From Bacteriovoracaceae bacterium UBA6153 (lineage in GTDB: Bacteria; Bdellovibrionota; Bacteriovoracia; Bacteriovoracales; Bacteriovoracaceae), in assembly GCA_002428265.1 (NCBI GenBank), contig DIUR01000012.1, forward strand, positions 248,001-312,000: DNA of 64,000 nt, given 5' to 3'. The notes beneath the pieces are model-generated. The model was given only the letters and a program-made list of their open reading frames with translations. It made no database searches and was not told the DNA's origin. The first letter of the stretch is position 1, and each line of letters opens with the position of its first letter. Below are positions 1 through 9,675 of the stretch, piece after piece. The position numbers and the translations under genes were made by a program.

Positions 1-259
1 GAATATTCTTTAAATTATTCTGAAAATTCTCTCCATACAAAGGTTTATCATGAAAGAGAATATCTCCAACAAGAACTCCACTCGAATATTCAGGAATAAT
101 GCCTTTTAAGATTTTTAGAAAAGTTGACTTCCCTCCACCTGAAGGGCCTACGATGGCGATCATTTCATTTTTTTTAAAAACTAAGCTTTTTTCAAGAAAT
201 ATTTTTCTCGATTGCTCACCATTGCTGAATGAATACTTAAACGGTGAAAGCTTATACAT
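1..259 (-). CDS. ABC transporter ATP-binding protein, N-terminal part (YkoD-like, thiamine/HMP ECF transporter)
   Basis: This is the start of an ABC ATPase whose remainder lies beyond base 1. A Walker A motif, GPSGGGKST, follows an IVxAIVG-type strand about 40 residues from the start. The ATG at 259 overlaps the end of the upstream ykoE-like gene by 8 bases, so the two are translationally coupled and lie under the same TPP riboswitch. In YkoEDC-type ECF transporters this position holds YkoD, the ATPase that powers thiamine or hydroxymethylpyrimidine uptake. That assignment rests on context, because only 86 codons are visible. Confidence 0.8.
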   Translation of the reverse strand, partial: MYKLSPFKYSFSNGEQSRKIFLEKSLVFKKNEMIAIVGPSGGGKSTFLKILKGIIPEYSSGVLVGDILFHDKPLYGENFQNNLKNI

Positions 260-845
260 CTCTGTCTCTAGCGATAAGAAACTGATCGAGTATCCCTAGC
301 CTAACGAGTCTTCTTCCTAGTAAAAAGCTAAAAAGACCTGCGAAAAACACAGCAGAAATAATATAAGTAGAAAGCTGAAGTAAATTAAACCCTGTCGAGA
401 GTGCAGTGTAGGGATAATAAAAATAATCGAGAGCATAACTGCAAAAACTTGAGCATACTGAAGCTAGTATTAAGACGAAAAGATTCCATCTTCTATAACC
501 AAAACTAAAAAAGATAATTTCAGCACCAAGGCCTTGAACAAGTCCCCACATAACTGACATAATTCCCCAGTGAGTTAATAGACTCTCAACAAAAGCGGCC
601 ATGATTGAGGCAATGAGCGCAATTCCAGGTTTTCTGACAATGTACGGAACAAGAATAGATGCGAGGATCCAAAATCCTGCCACTAAATAACTAAGTCCTG
701 CTACTTTTAAAAATGGCTTAAAGAGATCATAAACAAAAGTCCATCCCCAGAATGCGACACCTAACGCCACAGCAAGAACCAGTGTGAGAACGATTTCAAA
801 AATTGTAATGGATTTAAAAGACGATACTGTGCGCTCAAAAAACAT
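252..845 (-). CDS. ykoE: YkoE-like substrate-binding (S) component of a thiamine/HMP ECF transporter
   Basis: A 197-residue integral membrane protein with about five or six hydrophobic segments and few charged loops. Size, topology and the position directly behind a TPP riboswitch and in front of an ABC ATPase fit YkoE, the membrane component that binds thiamine precursor in YkoEDC. The ATG at 845 has an AAGGAG ribosome site just downstream of the riboswitch 3' strand, so ligand binding could block translation. The ATPase gene overlaps its stop codon. A different vitamin-type S component cannot be excluded by sequence alone, but the riboswitch points to thiamine. Confidence 0.82.
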   Translation of the reverse strand: MFFERTVSSFKSITIFEIVLTLVLAVALGVAFWGWTFVYDLFKPFLKVAGLSYLVAGFWILASILVPYIVRKPGIALIASIMAAFVESLLTHWGIMSVMWGLVQGLGAEIIFFSFGYRRWNLFVLILASVCSSFCSYALDYFYYPYTALSTGFNLLQLSTYIISAVFFAGLFSFLLGRRLVRLGILDQFLIARDRDV

Positions 846-850
846 ATTAC

Positions 851-925
851 TCCTTTCCTACGCAGGCATTATCCTGGTCAGGTGCGAGGGTATTTCTCAG
901 GCCAAAAATGACCACCCCTAGGGTT
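851..925 (-). promoter_or_regulatory. TPP (thiamine pyrophosphate) riboswitch
   Basis: Read on the minus strand, this leader holds the hallmark THI-box blocks: a GGGGTG helix strand, the CTGAGA bulge block (911-885 region), ACCTGACCAGGATAAT, and GCCTGCGTAGG at the 3' end. The AAGGAG of ykoE follows the closing strand directly, which suggests control of translation. TPP binding is expected to shut off the transporter. Confidence 0.95.
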
Positions 926-1060
926 CAATAGCGAATCTGAGTTTAGCTCAAAAGATAGACATATAGCAATGAAAATTGACTCCTATTTTCTTTGCATCTC
1001 GAGATATTTAGGAATAACCTACTCGGGTCGTAAATATTCCATTAAACAAAAGGATTGACC

Positions 1061-3391
1061 GTGAGTAATCAACGAAATGATCGCACAGAACGTAATGATG
1101 CGGACGAAAAAAGACAGCAGGCCCTAGACTATCACTCCGACGGACGCCCCGGTAAGATTGAAGTCATCTCTACGAAACCCACTCTAACATCGAACGACTT
1201 AACCAAAGCTTACTCTCCAGGAGTTGCATGGCCATGTCTTGAGATCGCAAGAGATCCAGAACTAGCTTACAAATACACTGCAAAGGGAAACCTAGTTGGT
1301 GTTGTTTCTAATGGTACAGCAGTACTTGGTTTAGGAAACATTGGAGCAGTTGCAGGGAAACCTGTTATGGAAGGAAAAGGACTACTCTTCAAAAGATTTG
1401 CTGACATTGATGTATTCGACATCGAGGTTAACGAAAACACAGTTGAAGGAATGGTTAAAATCGTTTCAGCACTTGAGCCAACATTCGGGGGGATTAACCT
1501 TGAAGATATTAAAGCTCCAGAGTGTTTTGAAATTGAAACTCAGTTAATTGAAAAAATGCAAATCCCGGTTTTCCACGATGACCAGCACGGTACAGCGATT
1601 ATCGCTTCTGCTGCTATGTTAAACGCATTGGAAATTACTGGAAGAGATATTAAGAAAACAAAAGTTGCCGTCTCAGGTGCTGGAGCTGCAGCGATTTCAT
1701 GTGCAAAATTATTTTTTGAGCTTGGATTGCCAAGAGAGAATTTAATCATGTGTGATTCTAACGGTGCGATCTATAAAGGTCGTAAAGAAGGAATGAACAA
1801 ATATAAGGACGAGTTCGCAGTAGAAACTAAAGCTCGCACATTAGGCGACGCTATGGTTGGCTGTGATGTTTTCGTCGGCTGTTCTGCAAGAGGACTTGTA
1901 ACTCAGCAGATGGTTAAAGACATGGCAAAAAATCCTATCATCTTTGCAATGGCAAACCCTGAACCGGAAATTTATCCATCAGAAGTTCACGCTGTTCGTG
2001 ACGATGCTATTATGGCGACAGGAAGATCAGACTTCCCTAACCAGGTTAACAACGTTCTAGGCTTCCCGTTCATCTTCAGAGGAGCACTCGATGTTAGAGC
2101 TAAAAAAATCAACATCGAAATGAAACTTGCTGCTGTTCACGCACTTGCTGGACTAGCTAAAGAAGAAGTGCCAGAAGAAGTTAAAATGGCATACGGTGGA
2201 GAAGATTTTAAATTTGGAAAAAATTATTTAATTCCTAAACCATTCGACCCAAGAGTTCTGACAAGAGTTACTCCTGCTGTTGCAAAAGCTGCAATGGATT
2301 CTGGTGTAGCGAGAATTGATATCCCTGATCTTCACGCATATGCGAGAGCGCTTGAAGGAAGAATGGGTAACACTGCTCAGTTCATGAAGTCTCTTCGTGA
2401 CCGTCTGAACACATTTGTTGCGAAAAGCGGTAAAAAAGTCAGAGTGGTTTTCGCAGAAGGAACAAACACAAGAATCCTTCAAGCGGTTAAACAACTTGTT
2501 GAAGAAGATAGAATCGAGCCAATTCTTCTTGGAAGAAAAAAAGCTATTCACAAAAAAATGGATATGCTTGGTCTTGAAAAATATAAAGACGACGTTCGCA
2601 CTATCAATCCAAGAAAGCACGAAGAGTTTGAAAACTACGTTCGTATGTATTCTAAAGAAAGACAAAGAAGTGGCGTATCAGTTTACCACGCTGAAGAGCT
2701 TATGAGTCACCAGAACTATTTTGGTTCAATGATGGTTAAGCACGGCTTAGCAGACGCTGTTATCGCGGGACCAACTCTAAACTACGCTGACTGTTTCCCT
2801 CCTCTAATGCACGTACTAGGCACGCAAGATAAAAAATCTGCTGCGGGTATCTTCATTATGACTTTAAAGAATCGTGTTCTCTTCTTTGCCGACTGTGCGG
2901 TTCAAATTGAACCAACGGCTGATCAATTAAGTGAGATCGCTTCTGGAACAGCTGACCTATTCAGAAAACTTATGAAGCGCGAACCAAGAATTGCATTTTT
3001 AAGTTTTTCTAACTTCGGTTCAAATGATTCTGAGCAAGCAAAAGTTGTTAGACGTGCCGTCTCTCTTACAAAAACAAAGTACCCTAACCTAATCGTAGAC
3101 GGGGAAATGCAAGCTGACGTTGCCGTTAATAAAGGTCTGATGGATAAACTATTTAGTTTCTCAACGCTAGACGGGCCGACAGATATTTTAATATTCCCTG
3201 ACTTGAACTCGGCCAACATCAGTTATAAGCTTTTAGCTCAGCTTGGTAATGCTAACGCAATTGGACCAATCCTGCTTCCAATGAACGCGTCTGCTAACAT
3301 TATCCCAAGAACAGCTACTGTAACTGAGATTGTAAACATGTCGGTTCTTTCAGCATTATTAACTGATAAAAAAATGAGTACAAAAGAGTAA
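1061..3391 (+). CDS. maeB: NADP-dependent malic enzyme with C-terminal phosphotransacetylase-like domain
   Basis: Oxidatively decarboxylates malate to pyruvate, making NADPH in the cytosol. The malic N-domain spans about residues 30-160 (SPGVAWPC, FHDDQHGTA). An NAD(P)-binding domain with VAVSGAGAAA follows, to about 410. The last ~340 residues form the PTA-like domain typical of MaeB, which in this family is regulatory and senses acetyl-CoA rather than acting as an acetyltransferase. I chose GTG at 1061 because AGGA at 1051-1054 gives a 6-base spacing; an in-frame TTG at 1055 lies too close to it. At 776 residues it is full length. ridA follows after 2 bases. Confidence 0.95.
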   Translation: MSNQRNDRTERNDADEKRQQALDYHSDGRPGKIEVISTKPTLTSNDLTKAYSPGVAWPCLEIARDPELAYKYTAKGNLVGVVSNGTAVLGLGNIGAVAGKPVMEGKGLLFKRFADIDVFDIEVNENTVEGMVKIVSALEPTFGGINLEDIKAPECFEIETQLIEKMQIPVFHDDQHGTAIIASAAMLNALEITGRDIKKTKVAVSGAGAAAISCAKLFFELGLPRENLIMCDSNGAIYKGRKEGMNKYKDEFAVETKARTLGDAMVGCDVFVGCSARGLVTQQMVKDMAKNPIIFAMANPEPEIYPSEVHAVRDDAIMATGRSDFPNQVNNVLGFPFIFRGALDVRAKKINIEMKLAAVHALAGLAKEEVPEEVKMAYGGEDFKFGKNYLIPKPFDPRVLTRVTPAVAKAAMDSGVARIDIPDLHAYARALEGRMGNTAQFMKSLRDRLNTFVAKSGKKVRVVFAEGTNTRILQAVKQLVEEDRIEPILLGRKKAIHKKMDMLGLEKYKDDVRTINPRKHEEFENYVRMYSKERQRSGVSVYHAEELMSHQNYFGSMMVKHGLADAVIAGPTLNYADCFPPLMHVLGTQDKKSAAGIFIMTLKNRVLFFADCAVQIEPTADQLSEIASGTADLFRKLMKREPRIAFLSFSNFGSNDSEQAKVVRRAVSLTKTKYPNLIVDGEMQADVAVNKGLMDKLFSFSTLDGPTDILIFPDLNSANISYKLLAQLGNANAIGPILLPMNASANIIPRTATVTEIVNMSVLSALLTDKKMSTKE

Positions 3392-3393
3392 TT

Positions 3394-3771
3394 ATGAGTA
3401 AAATTATTGTTAACACGGATCTAGCTCCTGCTGCTGTTGGAACTTACTCTCAAGGAGTAGCGGTCAACGGAACTTATTTTTTCTCAGGACAAATTGGGAT
3501 CGATGCTAAAACTCAACAACTGGTTGAAGGTTTTGGCCCTCAATTAAAAGAAGTCATGAAAAATATCGACGGTCTTTTAACTTCACAAGGCTTAAAGAGA
3601 GAAGATATCGTTAAGACTTCAATCTTCCTGACTGACTTAAATAATTTCGGAGCAGTTAACGAAGCTTATATCGAGTATTTTAAAGCTCCATACCCAGCTA
3701 GAAGCACAGTTGAAGTTCCAAAACTTCCAAAAGGTGCACTGGTTGAAATTGAAGTAATCGCAGCGAAGTAA
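3394..3771 (+). CDS. ridA: RidA family 2-iminobutanoate/2-iminopropanoate deaminase
   Basis: A 125-residue cytosolic enzyme that hydrolyses reactive enamine/imine products of PLP enzymes, protecting them from damage. The signature PARSTVEVPKLPKGALVEIE contains the arginine that binds the substrate carboxylate, and the N-terminal PAAVGTYSQG block is also present. Length is exactly typical. It starts 2 bases after maeB, so the two are probably co-transcribed. Confidence 0.95.
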   Translation: MSKIIVNTDLAPAAVGTYSQGVAVNGTYFFSGQIGIDAKTQQLVEGFGPQLKEVMKNIDGLLTSQGLKREDIVKTSIFLTDLNNFGAVNEAYIEYFKAPYPARSTVEVPKLPKGALVEIEVIAAK

Positions 3772-3787
3772 TTATTAAGTAGAAAGA

Positions 3788-4456
3788 ATGATTTTAAAAA
3801 GCAAATACGTATTCGAAACTAAAGGCACAAGAATGTACCGTCACTTTTTAAGTGCGATTATAGCTCTTGTGTCTATATTCTTATGCTATACCTTTGCTTG
3901 TGCCATTCTTCTTCTTGATGCTCGTAATGAAGGTAAAAACGCGAAGTCGACATTCGTTCAAACTCCGCCTGATCTCATTGTCGTTTTCACCGGTGGCCAT
4001 GGAAGAATTGAGTTTGCAGTTAAGCGCGCTCAGGAATTTAAACAGCCCAATGTTTTCATCACTGGCGTTCACGAAAAAAACTCAGTCAAGACTCTTATGA
4101 ATCCAATTGATGCTCAAGCTGCAGAAGCACCGGAAACAGATCATATCGAGCTGGACTACACGGCAAGAAACACTGTTGAAAACGTGATCTCGACTTTGAA
4201 ATACCTAAGAAGCAATCGCGGACTCAATAAGATCCTGATCATCTCGAGCGATTATCATATTATGCGTATTAAAATGATTATTGACTCACTAACTTCTGAG
4301 GAAGAAAAGTTTGAGTTCTTCTTCTCACCTGTTCCATCTGATTATTTAAGCTTCAGAAGTATTAAGATTCTTTATACTGAAGTTTTCAAACTCATTCGCA
4401 CGAAAGTCTTCCTTATCTATTGGGATAAGCAGTCGCCGATTCAGAATTTCTACTAG
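3788..4456 (+). CDS. YdcF/ElyC-like DUF218 family membrane-anchored protein
   Basis: 222 residues with one N-terminal membrane segment (about residues 20-43), then a DUF218 domain: DLIVVFTGGHGR, a middle DYTARNTVEN motif, and KILIISSDYHIMR. In this family the acidic and asparagine residues of the T-x-x-N block line the presumed active site. E. coli relatives (SanA, ElyC) affect envelope integrity, but no reaction is established. It follows ridA by 16 bases. A second in-frame ATG (3833) would still leave the membrane segment. It converges on the TIGR02147 gene with no gap. Confidence 0.75.
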   Translation: MILKSKYVFETKGTRMYRHFLSAIIALVSIFLCYTFACAILLLDARNEGKNAKSTFVQTPPDLIVVFTGGHGRIEFAVKRAQEFKQPNVFITGVHEKNSVKTLMNPIDAQAAEAPETDHIELDYTARNTVENVISTLKYLRSNRGLNKILIISSDYHIMRIKMIIDSLTSEEEKFEFFFSPVPSDYLSFRSIKILYTEVFKLIRTKVFLIYWDKQSPIQNFY

Positions 4457-5260
4457 TTAGCGATCAACTCTATATAATTGAATTGAGAACATATAGACAC
4501 TATCTGCTTGGCTATCAGATTCAAATTCCTTGGCAAGCTCTCTTCTAAACTTTTTAATCTTCTCACTCATTAGAGGAATGTCATCTTTTTTCACATGCAG
4601 AAATGCAGCTGTAAAGTTGCGCTCTTCGCTTTTTTGCTCTTCAAGGGCCACAGAAGCCTTCTTAAGCACATCTTGATGAAAATCTTTAGCGCTTCTTTGA
4701 TTATTTCCATTAGGCAAAACGAAATAATCATAATTTTTTATAATTTTATCAGCTTCAATTGTGATCAACTGAGACTTGATTAAATTGTTCATAGACTCAC
4801 TGGCTTCTTCAATGGAAATTGAAAGCTTTTCTGAAATCCATCTTAAGTCGAATCTAAAATCTTTTAGGTCTATCAATTCAAGTAATGCCAGTGAGTGCCA
4901 TTGGGAAATTGAAGAATATAGCTGAGGGGAAATACTCACATGACTTGAATCAAAATTGTACAACTGCCCTTCCAATGATTCTTTATTGGCTTCACTTGCG
5001 CCAGCGATCTCTACAAGCTTTAAAAAGAGCTTTTGATCCTCAGGCCCAAGGCCCAACTTTGAAGCGACGTCTCTTCCTCGTTTTAAGGATAAGTTGGCCT
5101 TCAAGGATAGAATTTCAGACAGATATCCGGGAGTCAGGTCTAAATCTCTTGCCAATGCCCTTAGCGAATAGTTTTCATTTTTTAATGTTCTTAAGTTAAA
5201 AACATCCTGAATTATCGCACTGTAATGCCTAGGAATAGGCTTAATTTTTTCTAAGTTCAT
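4457..5260 (-). CDS. TIGR02147 family helix-turn-helix regulator
   Basis: 267 residues. The N-terminal half has an HTH-like region (SLRALARDLDLTPGYLSEIL) and the phrase LSLKRGRDVASKLGL, both characteristic of the TIGR02147 family found mainly in Fibrobacteres and Bdellovibrionales. The C-terminal half (residues 130-260) contains the usual winged-helix-like DLRWISEKLSISIEEA segment and a conserved helical tail. DNA targets are unknown for the family. It is divergent from a secreted lipoprotein gene at 5426, its most likely target. The 165-base gap between them is AT rich. Confidence 0.8.
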   Translation of the reverse strand: MNLEKIKPIPRHYSAIIQDVFNLRTLKNENYSLRALARDLDLTPGYLSEILSLKANLSLKRGRDVASKLGLGPEDQKLFLKLVEIAGASEANKESLEGQLYNFDSSHVSISPQLYSSISQWHSLALLELIDLKDFRFDLRWISEKLSISIEEASESMNNLIKSQLITIEADKIIKNYDYFVLPNGNNQRSAKDFHQDVLKKASVALEEQKSEERNFTAAFLHVKKDDIPLMSEKIKKFRRELAKEFESDSQADSVYMFSIQLYRVDR

Positions 5261-5425
5261 AATAATCCTTAATGTATTATTTTATAAAATACCCCCATTC
5301 ACAACAATTAAAGCTATGTTCGCTACTTTTCCAGATAAGAGATCAGTATTTATTGCCCTGACTTTAATTAAATTTGTTTTACGGCGATAATTATGGAGGG
5401 ATCTTTAGAGGAATTAGGAGAATTC

Positions 5426-6061
5426 ATGACCAGTAACAAGTTTTTGCCGTTTATCTTTATCAGCCTTACATTCTTATTTTCATGCTCACAATTACAAGCT
5501 GAAGAAAAAAAAGCATTTACACGAGGTAACGAAACAGGAAATCCAGTTCTTGGAAATACTGGTACCGCAATTGACGAGGACAAATGTAAAAGCATGGCCG
5601 TAGACGTCTCCATAGTGGCCTTTTCAGGAGACACCAATGGAATGCTGTATGACCCTTATGATCTCAGAAAAGGAGATGGAGCAATATTCATTAATCAAAC
5701 CAGAAGAACAATAAAAGAAGAGCTCAATGAATTTTGTAAGAATGAGAAAATGAGTGCTACTTTAGAAAAATTTAAAGATAAATTTCATGTAACGTGTTCA
5801 AGCGCGTGTCAGGATCAATCCCAAATTTTTAAAAGTGAAAAAAAGAAGACGACTGCAGACACAGTCTGTTTGAGTATTTGCAATAATACATACCGCTCTC
5901 TTGAAAGGTCTATTGAGGCCGCAAATTTAGCCAAGAGTTCTTCCAACAAAAGTGCTGCAGATTGTTCGGCAAGTGTTTCCAACGTAGGCAGAGGAATCAC
6001 TCAAACTAAAGATTTTGATAAAATTATTGATAAAGCAAAATCTGGTGCAGTCCAAAAATAA
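5426..6061 (+). CDS. Predicted lipoprotein of unknown function
   Basis: No family recognised. The ATG at 5426 is preferred because AGGAG sits 6 bases upstream and the protein then begins with a clean lipoprotein signal ending in LFSC. The mature part (~190 residues) has eight or so cysteines arranged in pairs (CSSAC, CLSIC), which suggests disulfides in the periplasm or outside. It is followed 30 bases later by another exported protein, with which it probably forms an operon. It is divergent from the TIGR02147 regulator. Confidence 0.7.
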   Translation: MTSNKFLPFIFISLTFLFSCSQLQAEEKKAFTRGNETGNPVLGNTGTAIDEDKCKSMAVDVSIVAFSGDTNGMLYDPYDLRKGDGAIFINQTRRTIKEELNEFCKNEKMSATLEKFKDKFHVTCSSACQDQSQIFKSEKKKTTADTVCLSICNNTYRSLERSIEAANLAKSSSNKSAADCSASVSNVGRGITQTKDFDKIIDKAKSGAVQK

Positions 6062-6091
6062 TTATTTTTTCAATCTAGACTTGGATAATTT

Positions 6092-6877
6092 ATGAAGCAC
6101 ATATCGGTATTTTGTCTTTTCTTAAGTATAGCGACTCAAGGTTTTTCAGCTGACTCTGAGGAACAGATGTTTGACCTTGAGGGGCTTACCGTCAATATTG
6201 GAAAAGAACCAGTCGTCGATACAAAAAAGTGGAATCTTGAAAACGACACTTATACTCGTAGAGTAATTGATAAACCACGTGAAAGAGTCGTTCTCGATTA
6301 CACTGTCACAGTGTTTACTGACTCTAAAGGGCGAGTTGAGTCACTAAAGGCTTCTACACGTGGCACCCCCGACGGTGACAAAGTAGAATATTATAAAAGT
6401 TTTGACGGCTTTTATATGAACAACCTGATCATAAAACCTGAGTATTTAATAACGAATGTGGGAAACACCGTCATTTCAAAATATCTTTGTGATGAGATAG
6501 ATAAGGATAGCTTTTGGCTTCAACTGAAAAAGGGTGGGGATTTAAAAAAATTACTCTTTGATATTTTTGTCAAACAATTTTCAAATTTAGATACTGAAAG
6601 AAGATATATCGAAAATAAAAATAAGGAAATTGAAAATTCTTCTTATCCGAGAAAATACAAAGCTACATTTAGTCTTGTTGAAAATGCATTAGATCACGGA
6701 TCGAGCCCTTTTGAAAAAAAAATTGAGCCTGGTTCATACTTGGGGCGTTTTATAGATGCAAATAAGGCCCTGGCATTATTTCAAAAAGAATGTCGTATTC
6801 TGAAATCTTATAGCAAAGATATTGTGCCAGAAAATGTTAAGGTAGAAACTAAGGCCCGCGACAGTGTTCAAAAATAG
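6092..6877 (+). CDS. Secreted protein of unknown function
   Basis: 261 residues with a Sec signal peptide ending near GFSA (residue 20). The mature domain is mixed and soluble, without repeats or recognised motifs; it has only two cysteines. Downstream partner of the lipoprotein at 5426 (30-base gap) and convergent with rel, with 3 bases between the stops. I cannot assign a function. Shared context with the TIGR02147 regulator suggests the pair is made under particular growth or predation states, but that is inference. Confidence 0.65.
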   Translation: MKHISVFCLFLSIATQGFSADSEEQMFDLEGLTVNIGKEPVVDTKKWNLENDTYTRRVIDKPRERVVLDYTVTVFTDSKGRVESLKASTRGTPDGDKVEYYKSFDGFYMNNLIIKPEYLITNVGNTVISKYLCDEIDKDSFWLQLKKGGDLKKLLFDIFVKQFSNLDTERRYIENKNKEIENSSYPRKYKATFSLVENALDHGSSPFEKKIEPGSYLGRFIDANKALALFQKECRILKSYSKDIVPENVKVETKARDSVQK

Positions 6878-6880
6878 CAA

Positions 6881-9085
6881 TTAAACTCTCGTTACAGTGA
6901 TAACTTCTTCAAGCGATTCAATCGCAGAAATTGTCTTCAGAAGCTCACTATAATCCTTAACCTCAACTTCAAAGATAAAACTACCTTTGCGATCTGGCAT
7001 CGACTTAGCGAGAGCTGACCTGATGTTGATTCCAACGTTATTGATCGTCTTAGAAATAAGCGAGAGAATCCCTGGTTTATCCTGAGTAATAACTCGAACA
7101 CTAACCGGGTGAGTGAAACTGAAACCTTTGTTCCATGAGACTTTAATCGTGCGTATAAGCGTTTCTGCATCAACACGGTTACAGTGTGACGTGTGAACTG
7201 TAATTCCCCTTCCACGCGTGATAAAGCCCACGATACTGTCACCTGGAATTGGGTTACAACAACGGGCCATGCGGACCATTACATCACTCATTCCATCAAC
7301 GATAATTGCATTATCAGAGTGAGATTTGGTTCTCACATTTTTAGTCATTTTATCTGAGTAAGATTCTATTTCTGAAATCTTCTCATCGAAGTCTTTCACT
7401 TCTGTTTTAGCAAGCTGCTCTTTTAAAGAAGGAATCAGTTCCATCACCGTTTTTGCAGAATGCTTTCCAGCACCTACAAGAACACATAACTCTTCTTCGT
7501 CTGCAATATGAAGATCATCATAGATAACTCTGAACTCATTTTTCTTACTAAGAGCTTTTATGCTCGTCCCAAAAACTTTGAAGGCCTTATCGAGAATTTC
7601 TCTACCAAGCTCTCTATTTTCGTCACGCTCAACTTTAAGAAGCCATTGCTTAATTTTACTGCGGGCCTTTGAAGACTTTGCAATATTCAGCCAGTCTTTT
7701 GAAGGCGTCTGAGTTTTACTGGTTAAAATTTCAACCGAATCCCCTGACTTTAAAACGTGTCTTAATGGAACAATCTTTCCGTTGATCTTAGCACCCACGC
7801 AGTGGATACCTACTTCAGTATGGATTTCAAAAGCAAAATCCAGCGGAGTTGATCCGTATTTTAATTCTCTTACGTCACCATTTGGCGTGAAAACAAATAC
7901 GCCATCAAGATCAAGGTCATTTTTAATAACATCTAAGAACTCACGATTATTATCTGTGTTCTTATTGTACTCAAGAAGCTCTTGTACCCAGTCTAGTTTA
8001 GGTGCCGTTTTCCCAGCTAATCCTTCTTTATACTTCCAGTGAGCAGCAACCCCTGCTTCAGCGACTTCATCCATCTCATTTGTTCTGATCTGAATTTCAA
8101 TACGCTCAGCTTTCGGTCCCATAATCGTTGTATGGAGAGACTGATAGTTGTTCACTTTAGGAATAGCAATATAGTCTTTGAATCGCCCTGGAATCGGAGT
8201 GTAGGCAGAGTGAATAATCCCCAGTGCCTTATAACATTCCGTAATATTTCCTACGATAATTCTGAAGGCCAGTAAATCCTGAACCTGCTCGAAGTCCACT
8301 CCTCTTGCTGTCATCTTTTTATAGATAGAGTAAAAGTGCTTAGGGCGTCCTTTTACTTCAGCATGAAGTGAGTACTCTAAAAGTTTTTCTTTGATGTTGC
8401 TGATTACGTCTCTGATATAAGTGTCACGCTCCGATTTTTTCATCGAAACTTTTTCAGCTAAACGGTAATAGATTTCTGGTTTTAAAAATCTAAGACATAA
8501 ATCTTCCAGGTCACTCTTAACCGAGTTAATCCCCAGACGACTTGCTAACGGAACATAAATATCAAGTGTCTCTTGGGCCACTTTCTTTTGTTTTTCATCA
8601 GACACGTATTGAAGAGTACGCATGTTGTGCATACGATCAGCTAGTTTTACGATGATAACTCGAAGATCTTTTGCCATCGCGATAACCATCTTACGAAAGT
8701 TTTCGATTTGAGATTCTTCTTTAGTTTTAAATTTAATTTTACCAATTTTTGTAAGACCAACAACCAGATCAGCGACACCTTGATTGAACTCTTTTTCAAT
8801 CTCCTGAGGGCTGACGTTACAGTCTTCAACAACATCGTGAAGAAGTCCTGCCATGATAGTATCAAGATCCATATGAAGCTTGATAAGAGTTCCGGCAACG
8901 TTCATTGGGTGAATGATATAATCTTCACCAGAGCTGCGTTTTTGACCAGCGTGAGCCTTCTCAGCAAAGAGATAAGCTTTCCTCAGCATTGTAAAATCTG
9001 CATCAGGATAATAGGCCTCTACTCTTCTGACTAAGTCATCAATCGTAAGGTCTCTTTCATGTGAAAAATCTAAACTTTGCTGCAT
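6881..9085 (-). CDS. rel: Bifunctional (p)ppGpp synthetase/hydrolase, RelA/SpoT family
   Basis: 734 residues with all Rel/Spo domains: HD hydrolase (HAGQKR..HP; HDVVED with His83-Asp84), synthetase (GRFKDYIA and the YQSLHT strand), TGS (VFVFTPNGD), a zinc-finger region (ARCCNPIPGD) and a C-terminal ACT domain. The intact HD site and the RFKD form of the synthetase loop point to a bifunctional enzyme that both makes and destroys the alarmone. It is the last gene of a yicC-gmk-rel cluster, 11 bases after gmk. The rpoZ gene often found between gmk and spoT in proteobacteria is absent here. Confidence 0.95.
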   Translation of the reverse strand: MQQSLDFSHERDLTIDDLVRRVEAYYPDADFTMLRKAYLFAEKAHAGQKRSSGEDYIIHPMNVAGTLIKLHMDLDTIMAGLLHDVVEDCNVSPQEIEKEFNQGVADLVVGLTKIGKIKFKTKEESQIENFRKMVIAMAKDLRVIIVKLADRMHNMRTLQYVSDEKQKKVAQETLDIYVPLASRLGINSVKSDLEDLCLRFLKPEIYYRLAEKVSMKKSERDTYIRDVISNIKEKLLEYSLHAEVKGRPKHFYSIYKKMTARGVDFEQVQDLLAFRIIVGNITECYKALGIIHSAYTPIPGRFKDYIAIPKVNNYQSLHTTIMGPKAERIEIQIRTNEMDEVAEAGVAAHWKYKEGLAGKTAPKLDWVQELLEYNKNTDNNREFLDVIKNDLDLDGVFVFTPNGDVRELKYGSTPLDFAFEIHTEVGIHCVGAKINGKIVPLRHVLKSGDSVEILTSKTQTPSKDWLNIAKSSKARSKIKQWLLKVERDENRELGREILDKAFKVFGTSIKALSKKNEFRVIYDDLHIADEEELCVLVGAGKHSAKTVMELIPSLKEQLAKTEVKDFDEKISEIESYSDKMTKNVRTKSHSDNAIIVDGMSDVMVRMARCCNPIPGDSIVGFITRGRGITVHTSHCNRVDAETLIRTIKVSWNKGFSFTHPVSVRVITQDKPGILSLISKTINNVGINIRSALAKSMPDRKGSFIFEVEVKDYSELLKTISAIESLEEVITVTRV

Positions 9086-9096
9086 TAACCTTTGCT

Positions 9097-9675
9097 CTAT
9101 CCGTGAAGGATCTTTTGTGTGATTTCTTTTAGCCTTGCATAGGCATTTTCGATATCGTCGTTATAAATTAAAAAATCGTAATCTTCTTTTCTTAAAAGCT
9201 CTTTTCTTGCATTCATCAAGCGAATATTAATCACCTGAGTATTTTCAGTTCCACGATGGCGAAGTCTTTTTTCAAGTTCCTCTACTGACGGAGGAGAAAT
9301 GAAAATAACATTGGCGACATCAGCGAAGTGAAGTTTCATTGAATCTGTACCCTGTACATCGAGATCAAATAAAACGTGCTTGCCTTCTTTTAAGCAGCTT
9401 TCAACGAACTTTTTCGAAGTCCCGTAAAAATTGCCGTGAACCTCTGCCCACTCTAAAAATTCATTTGCTTCTTTTTTTGCAATGAACTCTTCTCGTGAAA
9501 TAAAAAAATAACTTAAGCCATGAATTTCACCAGGCCTTTGAGGACGTGTCGTGTACGAAACAGACTCAACTAAAGTTGGATAGTCCAGCTTCAGTCTTTT
9601 GATCATTGTAGACTTCCCCGTACCTGACGGAGCGACAATAACGATTAATTTTCCGGTGAATGATTCCTTATTCAA
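9097..9675 (-). CDS. gmk: Guanylate kinase
   Basis: Phosphorylates GMP to GDP. 192 residues, standard length, with P-loop APSGTGKST, the SYTTRPQRPGE GMP-binding block and FDLDVQGT. Translation starts at a TTG that overlaps the end of yicC by 8 bases, with an AAGGG ribosome site inside yicC, so the two are coupled. Clustering with rel makes sense because GDP/GTP are the substrates of ppGpp synthesis. Confidence 0.95.
   Translation of the reverse strand: MNKESFTGKLIVIVAPSGTGKSTMIKRLKLDYPTLVESVSYTTRPQRPGEIHGLSYFFISREEFIAKKEANEFLEWAEVHGNFYGTSKKFVESCLKEGKHVLFDLDVQGTDSMKLHFADVANVIFISPPSVEELEKRLRHRGTENTQVINIRLMNARKELLRKEDYDFLIYNDDIENAYARLKEITQKILHG

Noticed and set aside
2228..2665. Minus-strand ORF of 145 codons inside maeB
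   Set aside because: It lies fully within a well-supported gene and has a low-complexity, Cys/Phe/Asn-rich translation; a shadow of codon bias.
9086..9096. rpoZ between gmk and rel
   Set aside because: Only 11 bases separate the two genes; rpoZ is not present here.
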